Assembly (NCBI GenBank): GCA_002172675.1
Contig: NETF01000165.1
Coordinates: 100,623 to 149,475, forward strand
DNA length: 48,853 bases
From: an unicellular cyanobacterium SU3
Lineage (GTDB): Bacteria > Cyanobacteriota > Cyanobacteriia > Cyanobacteriales > Microcystaceae
Direction: 5' to 3'
In this document: positions 1-8,542 of the stretch, piece after piece
Layout: each line of letters starts with the position of its first letter
How positions within the stretch are numbered: the first letter of the stretch is position 1
Made by a program: the position numbers and the translations under genes
The notes under the pieces: model-generated
The model's input: the letters and a program-made list of their open reading frames with translations, nothing else
Database searches by the model: none
What the model was told of the DNA's origin: nothing

Positions 1-2660
1 GTCAACTGCAACAAACTTCTGCTCAACTTCAAGATAAAGAGGCTCAACTGCAAGATAAAGATACGAAACTGCGAGAAATTTCTTCTCAACTGCAAGAAAT
101 TTCTTTTCAACTCCAGGATAAAAACATTCAATTAGAAGATAAAGACATTCAACTGCAACAAACTTCTTCTCAACTACAAAATAAAGACATTCAACTGCAA
201 CAAACTTCTTCTCAACTACAAAATAAAGACATTCAACTACAACAAATTTCTTCTCAACTACAATCGGCTAATCAAGGATGGGAACAATCCCGTATAATGA
301 TTGAAGCGATGGAAAGTAGCAAATTTTGGAAGCTGAGAAAGAAATGGTTTGGTATCAAAGGCGAGTTAGGCATAAGTGATGAAAATAATAATACAAAACT
401 AATTGAAAAACTTAACATAGAAAAGCTCAAAACACTCAGTACAGAACAGATTGAAAAACTCAATACAGAACAAATCAAAAAAGTTTTGTATTGGACTGTT
501 ACCTTGCAGCTTCCTCAACGATTAAAACGTCGTCAAATTGCACAACTTATTAGCAATAGCGGATTATTTGATACTGGTTACTATTGGGAACAAAACCCAG
601 ATGTTAAAAAATCCGATATTGATCCTTTAGGTCATTATCTTGACATTGGTGCATCAGAAGGACGAGATCCTCATCCCTTGTTTCATACTGGTTACTATAT
701 CAAACAATATCCTGAAGTGGCTGAATCAAAGATTAATCCCCTGGCTCATTATTTAACCGTAGGAGTAGCTAAAGGATATAAACCTTGTCCGACCTTTGAC
801 ACTGACTTTTACCTCAAACAGTATCCAGAAGTGGCTGAATCAGGGATGAATCCCCTAGTTCATTATATTCAAATTGGAGTTGATAAAGGACTTTATCCCC
901 TTAACGTACCAGAAATAAATTTATCTGCATCCAAGCTAAATTCAACTTATCCAGCTATTAGTCCTAATATTCCCAAAAGTCAAGATCCTAAATATCAAAC
1001 ATGGTTACATAAACATTATCCCTCTGAGGATGATTTACAGTCCATGACAGTCAAAGGTCATCTCCTCTCTTATCAGCCTCTAATTAGCATTATTATGCCT
1101 ACTTATAATACTCCCATTGAGTATTTAAAAGAAGCCATTGACTCAGTATTAAATCAAGTTTATTCTAATTGGGAACTCTGTATTGCAGATGACGCTTCAA
1201 TTAATAGTCAAGTGGCATCAATCTTAGAAGACTATAGTCGTAAAGATTCACGAATTCAACTTGTTTTTAGACAAGAAAATGGACAAGTTTGTGAAGCATC
1301 TAACTCAGCCCTTGATATGGCAACAGGTGAATTTATTGCCTTACTAGATCACGATGATATATTAACCCCCCATGCCCTTTATGAAGTCGTTTCATTACTT
1401 AATCGACATCGTGATGCTGACATGATTTATTCTGATGAAGATACCATCGATAAAGAAGGTTCTTTAGAAACACCTTTCTTTAAACCTGATTGGTCTCCTG
1501 ACTCTTTCCTATCGAGACTTTATAAGTGCCATCTAGGAGTTTATCGTCGTTTAATTGTGCAAAAAATTGGTGGTTTTCGTGCTGGTTATGAAGGCGCTCA
1601 AGACTACGATCTTATCTTACGATTCACTGAAGAAACAGATAAGATTTATCATATTCCTAATATTTTGTATCATCGGCGAATTGCTGATGATTCAACCTCT
1701 CAGAAAAATAAAGCAATTGTCACTGCGAAACAAGCTTTATCTGAGGCTCTAGATAGACGAAATGAGCCTGGTATTGTTAAAGATGCCCCTTACGGAGACT
1801 TTATCATTCGCTATGATATCAAGTCTTATGATTTAGTTAGCATCATCATTCCGACCAAAAATTTAGGTTCAATGCTTGATAAATGCTTAACCTCTGTATT
1901 TAACTTAACAACCTATCCTAATTATGAAGTCATTTTAATCGATAATGGAACCACTGAGCCAGAAGCCATAGAAGTGATGAAAAAATGGCAAGCAAAAGAA
2001 CCAAATCGATTGCGTTGTTTTCCCCTGAATGTTGCCTTTAATTATCCCATCATTAACCATTTTGCTGTTCAAAAAGCTAAAGGAAAATATTTACTCTTTT
2101 TAAATAATGATATAGAGGTTATCACCTCTGACTGGATAGAAGGAATGGTCGAACAAGCCCAACGATCTTCTATCGGTGCAATTGGCACATTATTATTGTT
2201 TCCTAATGATACAGTTCAACACGCAGGAGTAGTGGGAGGACTATTTTATTCTTGTTCCCACGGTCACAGAGATTTTAAATTAGGAGAAATGGGCTACTTT
2301 AATCAGTTGAATACAGTTAATAACTACTCTGCCCTCACGGGAGCCTGTTTGATGTGTCGACGGGAAGTTTTTGAAGAAGTTGGAGGATTTGATGAAAATT
2401 TAGCCGTCAATTATAATGATATAGACCTCTGTTTTAAGATGATTAATAAAGGTTATAAAAATCTTTATTTGCCCCACGTCGTTCTTTATCATTATGAATC
2501 TCAAACCCGTGGTTTTGAGTTGTTAAGCCCACTCAAGAAAGCCAGACTGATGTCTGAAACTCGGTATTTTCAAGCAAAATGGAAATACTTAATTGAGCAT
2601 GATCCTTGTTACAATCCCAATTTAGCTATTGATAGAATTGATTATCAAATCAGAATATAG
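1..2660 (+). CDS. Large GT2 glycosyltransferase with coiled-coil N-terminus (5' end outside window)
   Basis: Predicted cytoplasmic transferase building a surface polysaccharide. The reading frame is open from base 3 to the stop at 2658-2660, so the ATG at 297 is internal and the true start lies to the left; about 885 codons are visible. Order of parts: a Gln/Leu-rich coiled coil (about codons 1-95) made of near-identical 14-residue units; a linker with the SSKFWKLRKKW motif often placed before such transferases; three repeats of the type FDTxYYLxQxPEVAxSxxNPLxHY; then two GT2 GT-A domains. Domain one has SIIMPTYNTP and the DHDD metal motif, domain two has VSIIIPTKN and the NNDIEV motif. The two domains may add different sugars. 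Sugar and acceptor cannot be told from sequence. The family assignment is secure; the exact role is inference from the neighbouring transferases. Confidence 0.9.
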   Translation, partial: QLQQTSAQLQDKEAQLQDKDTKLREISSQLQEISFQLQDKNIQLEDKDIQLQQTSSQLQNKDIQLQQTSSQLQNKDIQLQQISSQLQSANQGWEQSRIMIEAMESSKFWKLRKKWFGIKGELGISDENNNTKLIEKLNIEKLKTLSTEQIEKLNTEQIKKVLYWTVTLQLPQRLKRRQIAQLISNSGLFDTGYYWEQNPDVKKSDIDPLGHYLDIGASEGRDPHPLFHTGYYIKQYPEVAESKINPLAHYLTVGVAKGYKPCPTFDTDFYLKQYPEVAESGMNPLVHYIQIGVDKGLYPLNVPEINLSASKLNSTYPAISPNIPKSQDPKYQTWLHKHYPSEDDLQSMTVKGHLLSYQPLISIIMPTYNTPIEYLKEAIDSVLNQVYSNWELCIADDASINSQVASILEDYSRKDSRIQLVFRQENGQVCEASNSALDMATGEFIALLDHDDILTPHALYEVVSLLNRHRDADMIYSDEDTIDKEGSLETPFFKPDWSPDSFLSRLYKCHLGVYRRLIVQKIGGFRAGYEGAQDYDLILRFTEETDKIYHIPNILYHRRIADDSTSQKNKAIVTAKQALSEALDRRNEPGIVKDAPYGDFIIRYDIKSYDLVSIIIPTKNLGSMLDKCLTSVFNLTTYPNYEVILIDNGTTEPEAIEVMKKWQAKEPNRLRCFPLNVAFNYPIINHFAVQKAKGKYLLFLNNDIEVITSDWIEGMVEQAQRSSIGAIGTLLLFPNDTVQHAGVVGGLFYSCSHGHRDFKLGEMGYFNQLNTVNNYSALTGACLMCRREVFEEVGGFDENLAVNYNDIDLCFKMINKGYKNLYLPHVVLYHYESQTRGFELLSPLKKARLMSETRYFQAKWKYLIEHDPCYNPNLAIDRIDYQIRI
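144..269 (+). repeat. 42-bp tandem coding repeat in coiled coil
   Basis: Units begin at 144, 186 and 228. The first two 42-bp units are identical and the third differs by only a few bases. Each encodes 14 residues, i.e. two heptads of the type DIQLQQTSSQLQNK. More degenerate relatives run back to the window start. The near-identity at DNA level points to recent tandem duplication, so coiled-coil length may vary between strains. Confidence 0.85.
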
Positions 2661-2833
2661 AAAGATAAGATTTTTAAAACAAGAAACTAAACTCCTTCTA
2701 ATGTCATCTAAATAAAAGGATGGTATATTATGTTGAACATGATCCTCTGATAAGCGAACAGTAATCAAAGTCGCTACTCCCTGGGGTGATTGTTACTCTC
2801 AACGTTCTCAGTTGGTTAACATAAAATACGACT

Positions 2834-3448
2834 ATGACTAAGTACAACTTAAATTCTTCTGCTTTTCATTCTGGTAACGTTAAATTTACCAAAATCATTA
2901 CTCTCGCTTGTGTGTCTTGCATGGCTTTAATCTTAGGTGCCTGTGGCTCGCCTCAAGCAGTTGAGCAAACTACCGAACCAAGTCAAGTAGAATCAACTGC
3001 TCCAGAAGAAGAACCAACTACTGAAGTGGCCAAAGCTGAGATCGAAAACCCTGAAGAAGTCACTTTTATTACCGAAGATGAAACCGTCGTCGCTGGGTCT
3101 TTCGATGCAATTAATGGCAACAATGCTCCAACCCAAACCATTTCTAAAGAGACTCCAATTAGCGTAGGCGGTTGGGCAGCAATGCCTAGTAATACTAAAC
3201 CAGCCGAACAAGTCATTATTACTGTCGGAGACGATAATTCTATTGTGGCAGTTGTTCCCGTTAATGTTGAAAGAAGTGATGTGGCTGAAGCATTGAAAAA
3301 TCAAGAGTATCTAAAATCTGGCTGGCAAGGGAAAATCGAACCCTCTCAACTGCCAGAAGAAGCCACTACCATCAAAGCATGGGCTTATAGTCCTAGCACT
3401 AAAGAGGCATTTATTTTACCCAATGTTTACGAAGTTAACTTTAACTAA
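2834..3448 (+). CDS. Lipoprotein with C-terminal 'GWA' domain
   Basis: A 204-residue protein I cannot name. A hydrophobic segment (about residues 21-36) ends in the lipobox LGAC with Cys37, so it is probably exported and lipid-anchored. A Glu/Thr/Pro-rich low-complexity linker follows to about residue 85. The rest (about 90-204) is a compact domain with the landmarks SFDAING, GGWAAMP, VNVERSDVAEAL, SGW and KAWAYS. The same pattern occurs twice at the C-terminus of the membrane protein encoded at 5292-7508, so the two are likely to work in the same envelope process. It sits between two glycosyltransferase genes on the same strand, 173 bases after the first, with no strong Shine-Dalgarno sequence. 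Export is well supported; a role in polysaccharide assembly is inference. Confidence 0.75.
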   Translation: MTKYNLNSSAFHSGNVKFTKIITLACVSCMALILGACGSPQAVEQTTEPSQVESTAPEEEPTTEVAKAEIENPEEVTFITEDETVVAGSFDAINGNNAPTQTISKETPISVGGWAAMPSNTKPAEQVIITVGDDNSIVAVVPVNVERSDVAEALKNQEYLKSGWQGKIEPSQLPEEATTIKAWAYSPSTKEAFILPNVYEVNFN

Positions 3449-3489
3449 AATAATCGTCAACTATTTTTATTAACAAGGAGATTAGTACC

Positions 3490-4482
3490 ATGAAGCGAGA
3501 ACAGCACCTAATCATTGCCATTCCTTCCCTCAATGATTGGGCTGCGATCGCTAAATTACTACTACTAATAGACGAAGTCAATTTAGAGCAAGAAAAGATT
3601 TCGATGGAAGTCCTCATTATTGATGATTGTTCATCGGAATCTATTCCAGATTCTTTAATTCATCAATGGTACCGTCAAATTCAAACGGTCAACATTTTAA
3701 GGCTTCGCCGCAACTTGGGACATCAGAGAGCGATAGCTATTGGTTTATGCTACATTTATGAGCATTTAAAGTGTGATCTAGTGGTGGTAATGGACGGTGA
3801 TGGAGAAGACAACCCTTTCGAGATAGAACGTCTTATTCGAGTCTCTCAGGCTAATAACCATAAAAAAATTATTTTTGCTAGAAGAAGTAAGCGGTCTGAA
3901 GGACGAATTTTTAAATTCTTCTACTTTATTTATCAAAAACTTTATCAACTGTTAACTGGTAAAGTGTTGGCAGTAGGAAATTTTAGTTTATTACCCTATT
4001 CCCTACTAAATAATGTTGTTGTTGTCTCTGAAATCTGGAATCATTATTCTTCAGCTCTTCATCGTTCTAGGCTGCCTTATGTGGAGGTAAATATTCCTCG
4101 AACAAAGCGTTTAGATGGTTATTCTCAAATGAACTTCGTCTCTTTGATTACTCATGGACTAAGTTCTATTGCTGTTTATGGCGATATTGTTGGGACTCGA
4201 ATCTTATTAACAATTACTGTATTGTTGCTCGGTTTGATTGTCCTGTCGTTTATTGTTATCGGAATTAGATTATTGACCAATTTAGCGATTCCAGGATGGG
4301 CAACTTATGTAATGGGCTTATTAATTATTACAGCTTGTCAACTGATTCTAATTGGAACAATTTTTAGTTTAATAATTTTAGCAACTCGTAATAGTCAAAG
4401 TATTATTCCAATTCGTGATTATCATTTTTATCTTGATCAGAAAATGTCTTTGACTAAGGATAAAACTTCATTAACTTCTTAA
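3490..4482 (+). CDS. GtrB/DPM1-like GT2 glycosyltransferase, membrane-anchored
   Basis: 330 residues. The N-terminal GT-A domain has the nucleotide-sugar fold signature IIAIPSLND, the IDDCSSE segment and the metal motif VMDGDGEDNP. Two C-terminal transmembrane segments (about 235-258 and 272-302) follow, the layout of GtrB/DPM1-like enzymes that load a sugar onto polyprenyl phosphate. The family usually moves glucose, mannose or a related hexose from its nucleotide form to undecaprenyl phosphate at the inner face of the membrane; the donor here is unknown. The start is supported by AAGGAG ten bases upstream of the ATG. A decayed copy of its first 130 or so bases lies at 7553-7680. Confidence 0.88.
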   Translation: MKREQHLIIAIPSLNDWAAIAKLLLLIDEVNLEQEKISMEVLIIDDCSSESIPDSLIHQWYRQIQTVNILRLRRNLGHQRAIAIGLCYIYEHLKCDLVVVMDGDGEDNPFEIERLIRVSQANNHKKIIFARRSKRSEGRIFKFFYFIYQKLYQLLTGKVLAVGNFSLLPYSLLNNVVVVSEIWNHYSSALHRSRLPYVEVNIPRTKRLDGYSQMNFVSLITHGLSSIAVYGDIVGTRILLTITVLLLGLIVLSFIVIGIRLLTNLAIPGWATYVMGLLIITACQLILIGTIFSLIILATRNSQSIIPIRDYHFYLDQKMSLTKDKTSLTS

Positions 4483-4530
4483 ACCATAATTTGATGGTTC
4501 TAACCATTAAAATTCTTGTCTTTTTAAATC

Positions 4531-5232
4531 ATGGAAAAGTTTACTTACATTGGTAAAGAACTTGAATTATTCGCTAAAGCAACCAATTGGAAAAATTATT
4601 TAAAATCTTTGATTAAACCCTATCTTAAAGGTCATGTTTTAGAAGTTGGCGCAGGAATGGGAAGTAATACTGTCTTATTAACCGATTCTCCTTATCAAAA
4701 ATGGCTTTGTCTTGAACCTGATACGCAACTTTTCCAACTTCTAAAAAGTTCTATTGAACTTAATCATATTTCTAATTGTTCTGCCATTCAAGGAACCATT
4801 GATAGTTTGGACAAAAGAAACTGTTTTGACTCAATTCTTTACCTAGATGTTTTAGAACATATTGAAGATGATCGTACAGAACTTTTAAAGGCTTTTGATC
4901 GTCTTGAAATGGGAGGCCATTTAATCATTGTTGGCCCAGCATACCAATGGTTATTTACTCCATTTGATGTAGCGATTGGTCATTATCGGCGTTACAACAA
5001 AGTGATGCTTAAAAATCTTCTCTCTAAAGAAATGAAAGTAGTTAAAATTCTTTACCTTGACTGCGTGAGTTTGTTAGCGAGTTTAGTTAATAAAGGTTTT
5101 CTTCAGTATACTCAACCAACGATAAATCAAATCAAAACTTGGGATCGAATAATGGTTCCTCTTTCAAAGAAACTTGACTTGATTTTAAGTCATAAAATAG
5201 GAAAATCGATTATGGCAGTTATTAAAAAATAA
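4531..5232 (+). CDS. Class I SAM-dependent methyltransferase
   Basis: 233 residues with the Rossmann-fold landmarks of class I methyltransferases: motif I LEVGAGMGSNT (about residue 37) that binds S-adenosylmethionine, an acidic residue at the end of strand 2 (LEPD), and YLDVLEHIEDD after strand 4. The family (Methyltransf_11/23 type) often methylates sugars or lipid intermediates. It stands 48 bases after the GtrB-like gene and 59 before the membrane protein, on the same strand, so a role in decorating the same glycan is likely but not shown. No clear ribosome-binding site. Confidence 0.82.
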   Translation: MEKFTYIGKELELFAKATNWKNYLKSLIKPYLKGHVLEVGAGMGSNTVLLTDSPYQKWLCLEPDTQLFQLLKSSIELNHISNCSAIQGTIDSLDKRNCFDSILYLDVLEHIEDDRTELLKAFDRLEMGGHLIIVGPAYQWLFTPFDVAIGHYRRYNKVMLKNLLSKEMKVVKILYLDCVSLLASLVNKGFLQYTQPTINQIKTWDRIMVPLSKKLDLILSHKIGKSIMAVIKK

Positions 5233-5291
5233 AATTAATTCTCTCAAGTCAATTACATAGATTGTTATTTATTAAGATTTTAATACTTAAA

Positions 5292-7508
5292 ATGAAAGAA
5301 AAAAAATCATTGTTTTTAATCATACTAATGACAAGTTTAGTTATTTTACCTCCTATTTTTTTAGGAGTAGGCATTTTTCAAAATAGTGTTAACATCCCTT
5401 ATATGGATGATTGGTTTACACCAGGCGGTATTTTACTAAAAATTAGACAAGGGAATACCCTATCTTTTCAAGACTTTATTTCTCAACACAATGAAAGCAG
5501 ACCTCTTTTTCCTAGGTTTATTTTCATCATTCTAGCTTCTTTCACCAATTGGAATCTTAGATACCAGATGTTGCTGAGTCTATTAATTGCTGTCGTAACT
5601 GCCTTAAATATATTTTTCCTGAGTAAAAAAACAGTCAATGGTAATGTTCTTCAATTACTTTTTTTAAGCTTTTTAGCTAATTTATTAATGTTTAGTCCAC
5701 TCTCTGAAAACTGGATTTGGGGTATACAAGCAAAAGTTTTCATTCCCATTGCTTGTATTACGAGTATTGCATTAATTTTTCAAAGTCATATCCAGTACGA
5801 GCGTCAAATCTTTTTTGGGGTTTGCTTAGCAACCATTAGCACTTTTTCCTATGCTAATGGTCTTCTTGCTTGGGTCGTTACGATTCCTTCTCTATTAGTA
5901 GCCACTTTTATTCGCTTTTCTGGAAAGTTTAAAACTAGAATACTAGGATTAAGTCTATGGTTTGCTGGATTGAGTTTAAATCTTAGTTTGTATTTTTATA
6001 ATTATGGAAAACCAGGCCATCATCCAAGTTTTTTAGATGGATTAAATAATCCCTTACAAACCATACAATTTTTCTTAGCATTTCTAGGAGCTTCATTAGG
6101 AGAACAAAATATCATTAAAAGTATAATTTTGGGTGGTGTTCTAGTATTTATATTTACATTACTCTGTTTTTATATTTTAATATGGGGTCGAAATCAAAAC
6201 TTTATTAAGAGAATTACACCTTGGATAGTTGTTGCTTCTTATTCTTTCTTTAGTGGTTTAATCACGACTCTAGGAAGAGTAGGTTTTGGACTAGGAGCCG
6301 CTATTCCTCCTAGATACATAAACTTTTCCCTATTTCTTTCTGTTGCTTTGATTTATATGATGGTAATTGTTTGGCAAGATATAAAAAGCAAACAGCTACA
6401 GTTTTTTCCGTATCAAAAATTTATTTTTAGACTTATTGCTTCTGCTCTAACTACAACTTTTTTATATCTTTCTATTAAAGGTTTTTATTACGGTATGGAA
6501 ACAATGAAATATAAGGGAGAAGAAAGAACTTACGGTAAATCCTGCTTATTATTAATTAATTATTATGTTGATCAATCATGTATTCGATCTTATATATCTA
6601 ATATATCTATTGTAGATATTTTAGCAAAAGCTAGTCAGTTCAACCAATATGATTTACTTACTCCTAAATTGGTCAATGATCAAATTTTTACAATAGAAGA
6701 TAAGCAGGATTTAGTGACTAATAAAATTTATGGAAATATTGATAATTTATCTCAACCATTATTATTAAAACCATTTGAAGATATTACTTTAACAGGATGG
6801 GCAATTTTACCAGAACAAAAAAGAAAAGCGGATGCCGTCATTTTAACTTATGAGGGAATACAGGAAAATTCTCAACCTTTTACTATTGTTAGAGTTAATC
6901 AAGAACGTCCAGATGTTGCTGAAGAATTTAATCAATCCAATTATCAAGCGTCTGGTTGGCAATACGATCTCTCAAGTTTTCAAATTCCAGCAGGTACTAA
7001 ACAAATTACAGCTTGGGCATTTGATACAGAAAAGGCAAAAGCTTATAAGATTAAAAGTTTATCTTTGCAATTATCTTCACACAAAAAACTATCGTCATTT
7101 AAGATTACTGATATCGGAAAAATACAGTTACTTTCTCAACAACCTGTTGGGAATATTGATGTCATCAATGGTTCTACTAAAACACAGCAAGCAGTTGCTA
7201 AAGATAGCCAAATTATTGTAGCAGGATGGGCAACGCTTCCCCAACAAGATCGCATTCCAGACAAGGTATTTATCACCATTGGAAATACAAATAATATCGT
7301 AGCCGCAACCTCAATTAATGTTGAACGTCCAGATGTCGCTGCTGCTTTTAAAAATTCTATTTTGACTCAATCAGGTTGGAAAGCTAATTTTTCATCTTCT
7401 TTGTTAAAAGAAGATTCAATAGAATTAAAAGCATGGGTTTATGATCAAAAAAACAAAGTCCTTTATCCAATTCCTAACACTTTTGATTTACAACTAAGTA
7501 AAGAATAA
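5292..7508 (+). CDS. Polytopic membrane protein with two C-terminal 'GWA' domains
   Basis: 738 residues from the ATG at 5292; an in-frame TTG at 5262 would add ten residues, but 5292 places the first membrane helix directly at the N-terminus. The first 380 or so residues hold about ten hydrophobic segments. An early loop contains PYMDDWFTPGG and HNESRPLFPR, acidic loop motifs reminiscent of GT-C or O-antigen ligase-like proteins, though I cannot assign a family. The C-terminus carries two tandem copies of the domain seen in the lipoprotein at 2834-3448 (about residues 482-600 and 617-735), with landmarks TGWAILP / AGWATLP, ERPDVA, SGW and AWAFD / AWVYD. These probably face the periplasm. It may transfer or polymerise glycan; that is inference. 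Confidence 0.7.
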   Translation: MKEKKSLFLIILMTSLVILPPIFLGVGIFQNSVNIPYMDDWFTPGGILLKIRQGNTLSFQDFISQHNESRPLFPRFIFIILASFTNWNLRYQMLLSLLIAVVTALNIFFLSKKTVNGNVLQLLFLSFLANLLMFSPLSENWIWGIQAKVFIPIACITSIALIFQSHIQYERQIFFGVCLATISTFSYANGLLAWVVTIPSLLVATFIRFSGKFKTRILGLSLWFAGLSLNLSLYFYNYGKPGHHPSFLDGLNNPLQTIQFFLAFLGASLGEQNIIKSIILGGVLVFIFTLLCFYILIWGRNQNFIKRITPWIVVASYSFFSGLITTLGRVGFGLGAAIPPRYINFSLFLSVALIYMMVIVWQDIKSKQLQFFPYQKFIFRLIASALTTTFLYLSIKGFYYGMETMKYKGEERTYGKSCLLLINYYVDQSCIRSYISNISIVDILAKASQFNQYDLLTPKLVNDQIFTIEDKQDLVTNKIYGNIDNLSQPLLLKPFEDITLTGWAILPEQKRKADAVILTYEGIQENSQPFTIVRVNQERPDVAEEFNQSNYQASGWQYDLSSFQIPAGTKQITAWAFDTEKAKAYKIKSLSLQLSSHKKLSSFKITDIGKIQLLSQQPVGNIDVINGSTKTQQAVAKDSQIIVAGWATLPQQDRIPDKVFITIGNTNNIVAATSINVERPDVAAAFKNSILTQSGWKANFSSSLLKEDSIELKAWVYDQKNKVLYPIPNTFDLQLSKE

Positions 7509-7552
7509 TATTAGTTGATAACAAAAAGGGAAGATATTTCTTGAAAATTACC

Positions 7553-7680
7553 AAAAAGAGATTACTAACATAAAGCAAGAACAGCACCTAATCATTGCTA
7601 TTCATTCTCTCGATGATTAGATTGTGATCGTTAACTTACTACTCATAAAAAAAATTTAAAAACAAGAAAAAATTTCGAGA
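7553..7680 (+). pseudogene. Decayed copy of the 5' end of the GtrB-like gene
   Basis: This stretch aligns base by base with about 3475-3605, the start of the GtrB-like gene. Shared runs include AGCACCTAATCATTGC and ACTTACTACT-like segments, and the later AATTT..A.CAAGAAAA..ATTTCGA. The start codon is changed from ATG to ATA, a TGG codon is now TAG, and the HIP1 octamer GCGATCGC at 3544 has become GTGATCGT at 7624. No downstream portion of the gene can be followed. It is non-coding debris from a duplication or partial gene loss. Confidence 0.8.
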
Positions 7681-7913
7681 AATTTCACTAAAATTTTTTA
7701 AATACTTTAATTATTTTAATTATAAGAAACTTTTTCTTAAATTTATCACCCTACTCAATATTCCTTAAATTATTTAAGCTATTTTAGAAACTTCTGTGAA
7801 TTACCATGATGTTTCTTAATAAATCATGATTAAGATTTCTAAAGTAGGTTGACTCAATAATAACAATCAGATAACATTTTAAGTAAACTTTAAAAGTGGT
7901 GGAAGCGTGTGAC
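7681..7913. other. AT-rich stretch between two pseudogenes
   Basis: No gene, RNA or clear repeat can be supported. The sequence is very AT-rich and follows the decayed GT fragment. It may be further eroded coding sequence, but nothing recognisable remains. Confidence 0.4.
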
Positions 7914-8424
7914 ATGGAAAGTAATATAGTTAATCTTCGTTGATTATCTGTTGTTTTACCTGTCAACAATGGAGTAGGAACTATTCGAGTCGTGATTGAA
8001 GAACTCATTAAAATTCCTCATTTATTAGAAATAGTAGCTGTAAATAAATGATGGCTCTAAAGATGGAACCGAAAAAGTTCTTGATCGACTTGCACAAGAA
8101 TATCCTGAGTTAAAAGTGATTCATCACTCTAAAAATAAGGGAAAAACCGTTGCCCTTAAAACAGAGTTTCGACAAACCAGGGGAGAGATTGTGATCGTTC
8201 AAGATGCTGACTTAGAGTACAATTCCCAAGAAATTTTTAAGGTTATTTATCCTATTTTAGAAGAGAAAGCTGATGTTGTCTATTGTTCTCGCTTTCTCGT
8301 TCGCAAAGCAGCGAGAGTTCTATATTTTTCTCACTACTTAGCTAACAAGTTTTTAACTTTTTTGAGTAATTGTATGACTAATCTTAATATGACAGATAAG
8401 GGAATTTCAATCTATCAACATTAG
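7914..8424 (+). pseudogene. GT2 glycosyltransferase pseudogene (nonsense, frameshift, truncation)
   Basis: From the ATG at 7914 the frame meets TGA at 7941-7943, then reads LSVVLPVNNGVGTIR, the GT2 N-terminus. At 8043-8049 the sequence has aaat twice; removing one four-base copy restores the expected VNDGSKDGTEKV and joins the frame that is open to the TAG at 8422-8424. That part has the family motifs NKGKTVALKT and QDADLEYN (DxD), and ends at LNMTD, where intact relatives continue with the acceptor-site segment and C-terminal part. So there are at least three lesions: a stop, a 4-bp tandem duplication and loss of the 3' part. Eroded remains may run on to about 8540. Originally a DPM1-like dolichyl/polyprenyl-phosphate sugar transferase. 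Confidence 0.85.
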
Positions 8425-8542
8425 CAAGTTTAACTCTTGCAAATTTGATAAATAAACACTGGTCAAAATAGACAATTAATAGAAATACCTTTACAATAGC
8501 TTTAATTTTCAAAAATCTGTATCAAAAGAGCGTACTTCAATC

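Noticed and set aside
144-269. Regular 42-base repeats that might be a CRISPR array
   Set aside because: They are directly adjacent with no spacers and stay in one open frame coding for heptads.
1555-1752. Open frame of 65 codons within the first glycosyltransferase
   Set aside because: Overlaps a well supported gene in another frame and encodes low-complexity sequence.
2702-2770. Possible second C-terminal glycosyltransferase remnant (YYVEHDPLISEQ before a stop)
   Set aside because: Only about six residues resemble the WKYLIEHDP end of the preceding gene; too short to support.
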